A DNA stretch of 46,913 nt from Bacillus sp. USDA818B3_A (lineage in GTDB: Bacteria > Bacillota > Bacilli > Bacillales > Cytobacillaceae). The stretch is from NCBI RefSeq assembly GCF_009928415.1, contig NZ_JAABNN010000019.1:14211-61123 (forward strand), given 5' to 3'. Position numbers and translations under genes: made by a program. Below the pieces are notes generated by a model, which was not told the DNA's origin, did not search any database, and worked only from the letters and a program-made list of their open reading frames with translations. This document shows, in pieces, positions 7,790 to 15,761 of this stretch (its first letter is position 1; the number at the start of each line of letters is the position of its first letter).

Positions 7790-8920
7790 ATGATGAAATG
7801 GCTGATTAGCATTACTAGTTCACTGCTGATTCTTGGAACAAGCGGCGGCTTCATTTTTTATTGGCATCAAGAAATTCCTGCCCAACTTAAAAACACCTCA
7901 CTATTTGAACCGATCAAAACAAAAACAGCAAGTGCTAAAGTATCAGAAAAAGAACTAAAAGATATCATTCATGATATTCAGAAAGAAGTCGTCATGATTC
8001 AACAGGAAGATGGCACTTTAGGGTCGGGATTTCTCTATAATAAAAATGGTGACGTTATAACAAATGCACATGTTGTAAGCGGCGCAAAAACGGTAAAAAT
8101 CAAAACATCGGATGCCAGAGAGTTCCAAGGAACCGTCATTGGGATTAGCCAAGACGTTGATGTTGCAGTGGTTCGTGTCCCAGGAATTGCAACTGAAAAA
8201 CCATTACAAATTAGCAAAAAGAAGTCGGATGTGGGTGAAGAGGTATTAGCACTTGGGAGTCCATTAGGTTTACAAAATACCGTAACAACTGGGATAATCA
8301 GCGGCGTTGGCAGAGACTTTGATATTGAGCCTTTTCATTATAAAGATGCTTATCAAATCTCAGCACCAATTGCACCAGGTAACTCAGGCGGACCATTGAT
8401 TAACCGGAAGACTGGTGAAGTTCTTGGTATTAATTCGGCAGCCACTGATCAGGGTTCCATCGGATTTAGCCTTCCTATTGTTAATATTTTGTCACTCGTT
8501 GAGGGCTGGTCGAAATCCCCACTGACAGAGTTACCTTCTGTCTCGGTTGAAACAGCCGCTGCAGATACGAGTGAGGATGAAGAGTCGCCAGAAATAACTG
8601 CTAGTTATCTAGTAAGCTATTTTTATGAAAGCCTGAATTCCCGCGATTATGTCACGGCTTATTCTCTATTAGGCAGCTCTTGGCAGAGTAAGGTAGGTTT
8701 CTCCAAATTTCGTAACGGCTATTTACAGACTCAGTCAACCACTATAGACGATATCCAAACAATGGTGGATGGAGAGAATATTACCGTAACAGGTATTATT
8801 ACTGCTGTAGATTTGAAGGATGGAACTGAAAGTTATGCCAAATATAAAGTTCAGTATACAATTGGTTATGAAAATGACCAGTTAAAGATTATTAGTGGAA
8901 CAGCTAAGGAAATCCATTAG
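7790..8920 (+). CDS. Membrane-anchored HtrA/DegP-type serine protease without PDZ domain
   Basis: 376 residues with an N-terminal membrane anchor (about 5-25) and an S1C trypsin fold (about 60-240). The triad is visible: His94 in VITNAHVV, Asp124 in DVDVAVV, Ser199 in PGNSGGPL. Unlike classical HtrA there is no PDZ domain. Residues about 270-376 instead resemble an NTF2-like/Cys-less alpha-beta domain (SYLVSYFYESLNSRDYVTAYSLL). The enzyme should act on the outer face of the membrane. It is co-transcribed with the zinc-ribbon/FxLYD protein, and a strong terminator follows. The start could be either of two adjacent ATGs (7790 or 7793) behind GGGGG. Confidence 0.82.
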   Translation: MMKWLISITSSLLILGTSGGFIFYWHQEIPAQLKNTSLFEPIKTKTASAKVSEKELKDIIHDIQKEVVMIQQEDGTLGSGFLYNKNGDVITNAHVVSGAKTVKIKTSDAREFQGTVIGISQDVDVAVVRVPGIATEKPLQISKKKSDVGEEVLALGSPLGLQNTVTTGIISGVGRDFDIEPFHYKDAYQISAPIAPGNSGGPLINRKTGEVLGINSAATDQGSIGFSLPIVNILSLVEGWSKSPLTELPSVSVETAAADTSEDEESPEITASYLVSYFYESLNSRDYVTAYSLLGSSWQSKVGFSKFRNGYLQTQSTTIDDIQTMVDGENITVTGIITAVDLKDGTESYAKYKVQYTIGYENDQLKIISGTAKEIH

Positions 8921-8961
8921 AAAAAAAAGCAGGACACTTTAAGTTAATATTGGTACTCTAC

Positions 8962-8998
8962 GGTTAGCCAGATTTCTATTTGGTTAACCTTTTTATTT
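8962..8998 (+). terminator. Rho-independent terminator of the protease operon
   Basis: GGTTAGCCA pairs with TGGTTAACC (one G-T pair), followed by TTTTTATTTTA. Confidence 0.85.
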
Positions 8999-9054
8999 TA
9001 TCCTGAAAATATTAGATAGTTTTGATTGAAGGATGTATCCCAATTTTAACCTCA

Positions 9055-9090
9055 AATAAAAAAAACAGAGTGCAATCTGCATCTCTGTCT
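9055..9090 (-). terminator. Rho-independent terminator of the glutamate symporter gene
   Basis: On the minus strand ACAGAG-A-TGCA and TGCA-CTCTGT form a stem over GAT, followed by a long T run. Confidence 0.88.
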
Positions 9091-9101
9091 TCAATCCAAT
9101 A

Positions 9102-10346
9102 TTAAGCTGCTACTTTACCTTCATCTTTAATCTTGTGGCCTTCCCACTTCGTGATCACGATCGCAGCAAGAGAGTTACCAACGATATTTACACATGTACG
9201 TGCCATATCAAGAAGACGGTCAATACCCGCGATAAACGCAAGACCTTCAACAGGGATGCCGACACTGCCCAGTGTTGCAAGAAGTACAACAAACGATACC
9301 CCTGGAACACCAGCAATACCTTTAGACGTTACCATCAACACAAGTACAAGCGTAATCTGATGCGTAATACTCAAATGGATGCCATACATTTGCGCAATAA
9401 ACAACGCCGCAATCGCCTGATAAAGAGTGGAACCATCAAGGTTGAATGAATATCCAGTCGGAATAACGAAAGAAGTAATCGCCTTTGGACAGCCAAGCTT
9501 CTCCATTTTTTCCATGATCTTCGGAAGAACTGCTTCCGAGCTTGCAGTAGAATAACCAAGTAGTAATTCATCCTTCAAATAAGCCAAAAACTTGAAGATA
9601 TTGACCCCAACAATCTTAGCAGTAAGACCTAGAACAACCAAAATAAAGAAAATCATCGCACCGTATACAACGATAACTAATTTCCCTAATGGAATCAGAG
9701 ACCCTATACCAAATTTTGAAACAGTCACGCCAATTAACGCAAAAACACCAATCGGAGCGAACTTCATCACTTGGTTAGTTACCCAGAACATCGCATCGGC
9801 TGTGCCTCTAAAGAAGTCGAGAATCGGTTTACCCTTTTCTCCAATCGCAGCCACACCAAGACCAAAAATAACAGAAAAGAAAATGATCGCTAACATATCA
9901 CCATTTGCTAATGACTGCATAATGTTCGAAGGAACGATATTAACAAACGTATCGGCCATAGAATGTGATTGAGTGGTTTCCGCAGTTTCCACATACGAAT
10001 TAATATCTGTCTTCGCTAAGTGTGACCGATCGACACCAGTCCCAGGATGGAAGACATTAGCAAAAAGTAATCCTAACACAATGGCAATGGTAGTAATGAT
10101 TTCGAAATATAGAAGGGTTTTTCCGCCGAGTTTACCAAGCGATTTCATATCACCAGTACCAGCAACACCTACAATTAGACTTGAAACAACGATTGGGATA
10201 ACAATCATTTTAATTAAACGGATAAAGATATTCCCAATTGGCTGTAAGAAATCAGCTACATGAGTATTCCCATAAAAAATCGCACCCACGGTAATCCCTA
10301 GGGCTAAACCAATGAAAATCTGCCAAGCAAGACTAATCTTCTTCAT
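9102..10346 (-). CDS. gltP: Sodium/proton:glutamate (dicarboxylate) symporter, DAACS family
   Basis: 414 residues, the length I recall for B. subtilis GltP; the start has AAAGGAGAGAGG just upstream. Eight membrane helices plus two re-entrant hairpins are suggested. Family signatures are visible: the serine-rich hairpin around YSTASSEAVLPKIMEKME and the helix-7/8 substrate region (VIPTGYSFNLDGSTLYQ and FVVLLATLGSVGIPVEG). The Asp/Asn residues of DRLLDMARTCVNIVGNSLA bind the amino-acid substrate in relatives. It imports glutamate or aspartate across the cytoplasmic membrane. The gene stands alone and ends in a terminator. GltT or DctP are alternatives for the exact orthologue. Confidence 0.85.
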   Translation of the reverse strand: MKKISLAWQIFIGLALGITVGAIFYGNTHVADFLQPIGNIFIRLIKMIVIPIVVSSLIVGVAGTGDMKSLGKLGGKTLLYFEIITTIAIVLGLLFANVFHPGTGVDRSHLAKTDINSYVETAETTQSHSMADTFVNIVPSNIMQSLANGDMLAIIFFSVIFGLGVAAIGEKGKPILDFFRGTADAMFWVTNQVMKFAPIGVFALIGVTVSKFGIGSLIPLGKLVIVVYGAMIFFILVVLGLTAKIVGVNIFKFLAYLKDELLLGYSTASSEAVLPKIMEKMEKLGCPKAITSFVIPTGYSFNLDGSTLYQAIAALFIAQMYGIHLSITHQITLVLVLMVTSKGIAGVPGVSFVVLLATLGSVGIPVEGLAFIAGIDRLLDMARTCVNIVGNSLAAIVITKWEGHKIKDEGKVAA

Positions 10347-10674
10347 AACCTCTCTCCTTTTCTTAATAATTATAGAAGTATATCTAAAGAGCGTAAATTC
10401 AGTTTAATTAATATCATATCATGATACTACAATATAATTCTAGTTATTTTTTCTCGCATACACAACACTGAAAATAATGGCAGAGCATTATAATCCTTAA
10501 TTTTATTACTATTGTAGTAGCTTTTATTTCCTATTCAGACCGTTTTCAACGCTTTTTTCATGATAATAATATAGTTATTTTTCACTAAATTGTCATAATT
10601 TCAAATCGAATAAATAATAAAAAATCTGTCCATACTTTTAGCAGAAAGAGAATAATTAGTTGGAGGTAGTTTGG
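10347..10674. other. AT-rich intergenic region between divergent genes
   Basis: 328 nt with no convincing coding frame. It must hold the leftward gltP promoter and the rightward promoter of the small gene at 10675. On the minus strand TGAAAACGGTCTGA near 10536-10550 resembles a catabolite (cre) site with a poor last two positions. I do not see a clean sigma-A pair for either direction. Confidence 0.4.
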
Positions 10675-10875
10675 ATGGGGAGAGATTTAGAAAGCATTTT
10701 TACGGAGTTAAAAATCGTTAAAAACAAAGAATTGGAACAGTGTACTATTGAACTAAATCAACCGGATTATAACGATGTTGTTAGAAAAGCTCTATTCATT
10801 TATAAACATCAACTCCTGGAAAGTTTAGAAATGTATGATACATATCTAGAAAACAGACAAACGATGGTAATCTAG
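10675..10875 (+). CDS. Small hypothetical protein (66 residues)
   Basis: The ATG at 10675 has GGAGG 8 nt upstream (TTGGAGGTAGTTTGG), which makes the in-frame TTG at 10660 part of the ribosome site rather than the start. The product (MGRDLESIFTELKIVKNKELEQ...) is charged, mostly helical and soluble, with no Cys motif or signal sequence. It is followed at once by a perfect terminator, so it is a single-gene unit. The family is not recognised. Confidence 0.65.
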   Translation: MGRDLESIFTELKIVKNKELEQCTIELNQPDYNDVVRKALFIYKHQLLESLEMYDTYLENRQTMVI

Positions 10876-10906
10876 TGAAAGGCTCCTTTTATAAGGGGCC
10901 TTTTTC
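10876..10906 (+). terminator. Rho-independent terminator
   Basis: AAAGGCTCCTT and AAGGGGCCTTT form a ten-pair stem over TTAT (one T-G pair), followed by TTTTTC. Confidence 0.9.
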
Positions 10907-10961
10907 GATAATACTTCCCTTCGCTCATGAATAAATATAGGTATGCGAAAGGGGAAATAAA

Positions 10962-11174
10962 ATGGACAATCATGGTTTCCTACAATTTGTACTATATAAA
11001 CTCGTATCCATTTCAATCCAGCTGATATTACTCTATATCCTTGTCTTATTATGTGAATGGTTCGCAGAGAAAAAGGGATATAGCATCTTTGAGCGGTCAT
11101 TTCTCATCACTCTCGTTTCCCTTCCTGTCTTAACATTCATTATTTGGACAATCATCATCTACCGGTTTCTTTAA
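10962..11174 (+). CDS. Small two-helix membrane protein (70 residues)
   Basis: AAAGGGG lies 7 nt before the ATG. Two hydrophobic segments (about 11-33 and 47-68) flank a charged turn (CEWFAEKKGYSIFER), as in an integral membrane hairpin. It lies between a small soluble ORF and a HAD phosphatase, with no obvious functional link. The family is not recognised. Confidence 0.6.
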   Translation: MDNHGFLQFVLYKLVSISIQLILLYILVLLCEWFAEKKGYSIFERSFLITLVSLPVLTFIIWTIIIYRFL

Positions 11175-11232
11175 TGATTGCATTTTAATATAATAAGAGA
11201 AGTGTAATGCATTTAAAATAGGAGTGTAGTCC

Positions 11233-11934
11233 ATGAAAGCCTTCTTTTTCGACCTGGATGATACTTTATATGACCAGCTGCAGCCCTTTCAAGCGGCATA
11301 TAATAGTATTTTTTCTACAATTACAAATATACCCATCCTACAACTTTTTAAAAAAAGCAGAGAGTATAGTGATAAAGTATTCGCACAAACTGAATCAGGG
11401 GAAATGCCATTAGAAAAAATGCATCAATATCGGATGATCCATGCGTTTAAGGATTTCGGATATACGATCACTACTGAAGAAGCAGATGCTTTTCAGAAAG
11501 AATATAAAGACCAGCAATATAAGGTTTCCCTGATACCAGAAATGAGAAATATCCTTCAACACTTAAGCGCTATGGGCATACCGGTTTATATCACTACGAA
11601 TGGCCCCTCTTCCCATCAGCGATTAAAAATAGAATCATTAGCTATTTCAGAGTGGCTGCCATCTAACCATATTTTTATCTCAAGTGAAGTTGGTTATGCT
11701 AAGCCGCATAAGGAATTTTTTGATTATGTGATTGAGAAAACAAATGCACCTCACGCACATAGTTTCATGGTTGGAGATTCTTTTGAGAATGACATCACCG
11801 GCGCCCATCATGCGGGGTGGAACTCGATTTGGATCAATACCAAAAACCGAACGAAGCCGAATGAAACAATTCATCCAACATATGAGACAAATTCCTACCA
11901 GCAGCTTGAAAAACTAATTAAATCCTTCTATTAA
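11233..11934 (+). CDS. HAD-superfamily (subfamily IA) hydrolase
   Basis: A 233-residue cytoplasmic phosphatase of the haloacid-dehalogenase superfamily. All four motifs are present: FDLDDTLYD near the N-terminus (nucleophile Asp7 and acid Asp9), ITTNGPS (motif II, about residue 119), the motif III Lys in YAKPHKEFF, and VGDSFENDITGAHHAG (motif IV metal-binding Asp). The helical cap between motifs I and II is subfamily I type, as in YjjG-like nucleotidases and phosphoglycolate-type phosphatases. The substrate cannot be told from sequence. AGGAGTG precedes the start. Confidence 0.82.
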   Translation: MKAFFFDLDDTLYDQLQPFQAAYNSIFSTITNIPILQLFKKSREYSDKVFAQTESGEMPLEKMHQYRMIHAFKDFGYTITTEEADAFQKEYKDQQYKVSLIPEMRNILQHLSAMGIPVYITTNGPSSHQRLKIESLAISEWLPSNHIFISSEVGYAKPHKEFFDYVIEKTNAPHAHSFMVGDSFENDITGAHHAGWNSIWINTKNRTKPNETIHPTYETNSYQQLEKLIKSFY

Positions 11935-11947
11935 GCCAGAGTAAACA

Positions 11948-11978
11948 AAATCCTCTTCCACAATAGAAGAGGATTTTA
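11948..11978 (+). terminator. Rho-independent terminator
   Basis: AATCCTCTTC and GAAGAGGATT form a perfect stem over a 7-nt loop, followed by TTT. Confidence 0.88.
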
Positions 11979-12092
11979 ACCATCTTGGTAAACATAAATG
12001 ATTGTTCCAAATGGGGAGGCACTTGTTTAAAGCCATCCGTTCTAAAGAATAATGAAGACCAATCAATTGCCAGTTGATAAGGGTGTTACAAA

Positions 12093-12131
12093 TAAAAAAA
12101 CCTGAAAATCACGGTGGTGATTGTTCAGGTT
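12093..12131 (-). terminator. Rho-independent terminator of the amino-acid permease gene
   Basis: On the minus strand AACCTGA-ACAATCAC and GTGATTT-TCAGGTT form a stem, followed by TTTTTTTATTT. Confidence 0.88.
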
Positions 12132-12144
12132 TTCATTTATCACT

Positions 12145-13476
12145 TTACTTCTTATTCTTGTTATCAATTAGCACCGAGAACAGCACCAAAATAAGCAATA
12201 TCCCTATACATACAAAAATACTCAATCGGTTCTCCTCGCTGAACGCAAAGGCCACACAGCTAATGATTAAAGCAACAGCCGTTAACGAAGTCGCATAAGG
12301 AAATCCCCAGACATGAAAATGCGGTAATTTATTATAAGTTTTACGAAGCTTCAACTGAGCTAAACAAATCGCAATCCAAACCACAGAGACCGTAAACCCC
12401 GGAATCGCCATCAAATACCCAAACACACGGTCAGGTGAAAAATAAGCCACAAACGTACCGCAAATTAGAACGACCGCACTCAAGATCACACTAAATAATG
12501 GCACCCCGTTCTTCGACACATACGAAAACTGCTTCGGTGCTTCCCCTTCCGCCGCTAAAGAATACAACATCCGGGTACAGCCATAAATACCTGAGTTAGC
12601 CGCTGACAAAACAGCCGTAATAAGGACGAAGTTCATAATATGAGCGGAACCCGGAAATCCGACTGCGGATAACACTTGGACAAACGGACTTGCCTGATTG
12701 CCGATTTCATCCCATGGAATCAATCCGCAGATAATCACGATCGGAACCGTGTAGAATAGGACAATTCTCCAAATGACCCCTTTAATTACTTTTGGCAATA
12801 CCTTCTCAGCATCCTTTGTCTCCGTAAGCGTTAACCCGATTAATTCAGACCCGCCATAGGAAAAGATAACAATTAATAAAGCTGAGAACACACCTGACCA
12901 GCCGTGCGGGAAGAATCCTTTATGCTGGACATAGTTTTGTAGATAGTGCGTTTCACTGCTAGGAATGATACCGAATAAAATACAACCGCCTAGAACAATG
13001 AAGAGGACAATCATCGTTATTTTTATTCCAGCAAACCAAAACTCAAACTCTCCATACTTTTTCACGTTCATAAAATTAATAGCTACAATAAAAATGGCGC
13101 TTATAAAACTTAACGACCACAAAGACATGGAAGGAAACCAGTATTGCAGGAAGCTTCCGGCTGCGATGACTTCAATCACGCACACGGTGAGCCACATAAA
13201 ACAGTACAGCCAGCCAATCACAAACGATACCTTTGCTCCAAAAGCCAGCCGGATAAATCCTTTCATATTTATTCCCGGATACGCAATGGCCATCTCGGCA
13301 ATCGCACTCATGACCACCAGCAGCAATAAGCCTGCGAACAGATAGGAAAAAATAACAGCTGGCCCTGCGATCGATACGGTTTCAGATGTTCCTTTAAATA
13401 TACCCGTGCCTATGGCTCCCCCGATGGCCATTAGCCGTATATGGCGCGGTAATAATCTTTTTTGTAATTCCAACAT
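12145..13476 (-). CDS. APC-superfamily amino-acid permease under T-box control
   Basis: 443 residues and about 12 membrane helices. The N-terminus (RHIRLMAIGGAIGTGIFKG) is the substrate-binding unwound helix 1 typical of AAT-type permeases such as B. subtilis YbxG, YbgF and YdgF. The start has GAGGAGGAG 3 nt upstream. It imports an amino acid with a cation. The upstream T-box leader means expression rises when one uncharged tRNA accumulates; its specifier loop best fits TTC (phenylalanine), so aromatic uptake is a reasonable inference. It is a single-gene unit ending in a terminator. Confidence 0.82.
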   Translation of the reverse strand: MLELQKRLLPRHIRLMAIGGAIGTGIFKGTSETVSIAGPAVIFSYLFAGLLLLVVMSAIAEMAIAYPGINMKGFIRLAFGAKVSFVIGWLYCFMWLTVCVIEVIAAGSFLQYWFPSMSLWSLSFISAIFIVAINFMNVKKYGEFEFWFAGIKITMIVLFIVLGGCILFGIIPSSETHYLQNYVQHKGFFPHGWSGVFSALLIVIFSYGGSELIGLTLTETKDAEKVLPKVIKGVIWRIVLFYTVPIVIICGLIPWDEIGNQASPFVQVLSAVGFPGSAHIMNFVLITAVLSAANSGIYGCTRMLYSLAAEGEAPKQFSYVSKNGVPLFSVILSAVVLICGTFVAYFSPDRVFGYLMAIPGFTVSVVWIAICLAQLKLRKTYNKLPHFHVWGFPYATSLTAVALIISCVAFAFSEENRLSIFVCIGILLILVLFSVLIDNKNKK

Positions 13477-13562
13477 AACTCCTCCTCATAATGTAGGCTG
13501 TTCATTGAACATAACTAGCATTTTGCAACTTCTCTCAGGCAATAAAAATTTTTCAACAAAAA

Positions 13563-13853
13563 TAAAAAAGTCCCTACTGATCAGAATCAGTAGGGACGAC
13601 TATATCGCGGTACCACCCTAGTTGCAGACAAAAGTCTGCCTCTCGACTTTGTTAACGATCCATTGACCGTCTTTTCCTCATAAAGCCGTGTTCATTTCGA
13701 AAAAGATGCTCCGGGACTGAATTTCATCCTTATCTATGTGCTGATTTGCACCTTCCATCAGCTCTCTAAAACAGTGAGATAAGCACTACTACTATTCCCT
13801 TCATTGCTCAGGTTATGTGAATTTTAAAGAAGTAGTTCCAAAATCTAAGTATG
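13563..13853 (-). ncRNA. T-box riboswitch leader of the amino-acid permease gene
   Basis: Read on the minus strand. The diagnostic T-box AGGGTGGTACCGCG is at 13606-13619. The terminator GTCCCTACTGAT/ATCAGTAGGGAC with a T run follows (13563-13597). Stem I is recognisable: GGGA/TCCC at the base, CTTATCT/AGATAAG above it, and a distal arm with AGAGAG and GGTGCAA. The specifier-loop strand reads GATGAAATTCAG. By comparison with the GAA-N-codon-AG arrangement of known T-boxes, the specifier is most likely TTC (Phe); ATT (Ile) is the alternative. Confidence 0.92.
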
Positions 13854-13859
13854 TTCTGT

Positions 13860-13889
13860 ATTATAGAATTTGAATTATTATTCTGTCAA
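13860..13889 (-). promoter_or_regulatory. Sigma-A promoter of the T-box/permease unit
   Basis: Minus strand TTGACA (13884-13889), 18-bp spacer, TATAAT (13860-13865). Both boxes match the consensus. Transcription would start near 13853. Confidence 0.85.
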
Positions 13890-13974
13890 TAATTTTTCAA
13901 AATAATATACCGGCATAGCTAACTGCTAAAAAAGGTGTTAAAATGAATCAAATTCTTCAAGAAGGAGCACATAT

Positions 13975-15327
13975 ATGCAACAGAAAATATCATTCTCTAC
14001 CTATGCAGTCATCGGTACCATGTTGTTTGGTATGTTCTTTGGTGCAGGTAACTTGATTTTTCCTATCCAAATGGGACAACTTGCTGGAACCAATTTTTGG
14101 CCTGCTTTAATCGGTTTCTTAGTAACAGCAATCGGCCTCCCATTTATGGGGATATTGGCATTTGGTTTATCCGGAAGTAACGGGCTGCGCGACTTGGCGG
14201 GACGTGTCCATCCAGTATTCGGAGTCGTCTTCGCGATGGCCCTTTACCTAACAATTGGACCATTTTTCGCCATCCCACGTACAGCAACTGTACCATTTGT
14301 AGTAGGTTTCGAGCCATTTATTAATCCAGAGCACACTGCTTTATATCTAGGACTCTTTAGCTTCCTATTTTTTGCCATCGTTTATTATTTCTCGTTAAAT
14401 CCAGCTAAAATTATCGACTATATTGGAAAATATCTAACACCGGCATTTTTAGCTTTTTTATTCTTCTTGATTATTGTTGCCCTCGTCAAGCCTATGGGGA
14501 GTTTCGATAAGCCGACAGGCGACTATAGCGGATTGGCTTTTATTACTGGCTTTAAAGAGGGATACAACACGATGGATGCTCTCGCATCACTAGCATTCGG
14601 AATTGTCGTCATCAATGCCATTAAGGGACAAGGCATTACTGACACAAAGACAATTGCGAAAGCAACGTGGAAGTCTGGTATTTTCGCAATGGCACTAATG
14701 ATGCTGATCTACGGGCTTATCACTTATATGGGAGCTTCAAGTGTATCTGCCATTGGTACATTTGATAATGGCGGATTAATCTTCGCTAAGGTTGCCCAGC
14801 ATTATTTCGGATCATTCGGAGCGATTTTACTGGCGATTATTATCGTACTGGCATGTTTAAAAACAAGTATCGGCCTTATTACCTCTTGCAGCGAATTTTT
14901 CAATAGTGTTTTTCCAAAAGTAAGCTATAAAATGTTCGTGCTAATCCTATGCCTAGTATCCTTTATCATTGCTAACTTTGGTTTGAACAATATTATTCAA
15001 TACGCAGTACCGGTATTAATGCTACTTTATCCTTTAGCAATTGTTCTAATCTTATTAGCATTATGCTCACCATTATTCAAACATAAGCAAAGTGTTTATG
15101 CTGCATCTATGTTCCTTACTTTTTGCGTTAGTTTCTTCGACGGTTATAGTACATTAGCGGGCAGCTTACCAGGTGCGACAAACTCTTTATTTGAATCCAT
15201 CAAAGCAGCTTACATGGAGTATTTACCGCTCTATGATATCGGCCTTGGATGGATTTTACCGGCTTTAGCTGGTGCAATGATCGGGTATGTTTGGCCAACA
15301 AGTTCTAATAAAGCTGCTATTAATTGA
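13975..15327 (+). CDS. brnQ: Branched-chain amino-acid:cation symporter (LIVCS family)
   Basis: 450 residues with about 12 membrane helices. The N-terminus AVIGTMLFGMFFGAGNLIFP and the TIGPFFAIPRTATVPF segment are signatures of BrnQ carriers, which take up leucine, isoleucine and valine with sodium or protons. Length matches the family. AAGAAGGAG lies 8 nt before the ATG. It diverges from the T-box-controlled permease, so two amino-acid carriers sit back to back. No T-box or CodY-like element is clear in front of it. Confidence 0.9.
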   Translation: MQQKISFSTYAVIGTMLFGMFFGAGNLIFPIQMGQLAGTNFWPALIGFLVTAIGLPFMGILAFGLSGSNGLRDLAGRVHPVFGVVFAMALYLTIGPFFAIPRTATVPFVVGFEPFINPEHTALYLGLFSFLFFAIVYYFSLNPAKIIDYIGKYLTPAFLAFLFFLIIVALVKPMGSFDKPTGDYSGLAFITGFKEGYNTMDALASLAFGIVVINAIKGQGITDTKTIAKATWKSGIFAMALMMLIYGLITYMGASSVSAIGTFDNGGLIFAKVAQHYFGSFGAILLAIIIVLACLKTSIGLITSCSEFFNSVFPKVSYKMFVLILCLVSFIIANFGLNNIIQYAVPVLMLLYPLAIVLILLALCSPLFKHKQSVYAASMFLTFCVSFFDGYSTLAGSLPGATNSLFESIKAAYMEYLPLYDIGLGWILPALAGAMIGYVWPTSSNKAAIN

Positions 15328-15339
15328 TAGTAATTAATT

Positions 15340-15367
15340 GGTGTCCCATCTAGGGGCACCTTTTTAT
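15340..15367 (+). terminator. Rho-independent terminator of brnQ
   Basis: GGTGTCCC and GGGGCACC form a stem over ATCTA, followed by TTTTTA. Confidence 0.88.
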
Positions 15368-15705
15368 GTACAAAAAATTCTTCAGATATGACACTTGGCA
15401 CTTTGTTAATGTTTTTCAAACTATCAAAACGGATTATTCCGCATGAAATAATAGAAAGATCGCATCCGCGCGCTGCGCGGATCTTTATACCCCCCTTTCG
15501 CTTGGTGCCCTAGAGCACTAAAGATAATGATTGATGTAAGTATAAGTACTAATCTCTTCAAATTATATAAACTTCCTTTTAATAATATATAGTTTAAAAG
15601 TTTACATAAAATCTAGCGGCACTTCAATATGAAAGGGACTATTTATTTATTTTTTCTTAATAATATAAAAATTACACACTAGATTGAAATCGATAAACAT
15701 AAAAT
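15368..15705. other. AT-rich intergenic region between convergent genes
   Basis: About 340 nt with no supportable gene. The one notable element is the strong GC-rich hairpin at 15455-15486. A weaker GTGC/GCAC stem follows near 15505-15520. Otherwise nothing recognisable. Confidence 0.5.
15455..15486. repeat. Strong GC-rich palindrome (REP-like hairpin)
   Basis: AAAGAT-CGCAT-CCGCGC-GCT-GCGCGG-ATCTTT: two perfect six-pair arms separated by a one-sided 5-nt bulge. There is no T run on either strand, so it is not an ordinary terminator. Its GC content stands out from the surrounding AT-rich spacer. Confidence 0.6.
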
Positions 15706-15745
15706 CAAAAAGGAAGCCCGGTTTATTACACAGGCTTCCTTTTTA
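15706..15745 (-). terminator. Rho-independent terminator of the amino-sugar operon
   Basis: On the minus strand AGGAAGCC pairs with GGCTTCCT, flanked by A and T runs. Confidence 0.9.
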
Positions 15746-15761
15746 TTGTCTGATTTACAAC

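Noticed and set aside
9133..10263. Several forward ORFs over the glutamate symporter
   Set aside because: They are antisense frames of a clearly coding membrane-protein gene, and none has a ribosome site or protein-like composition.
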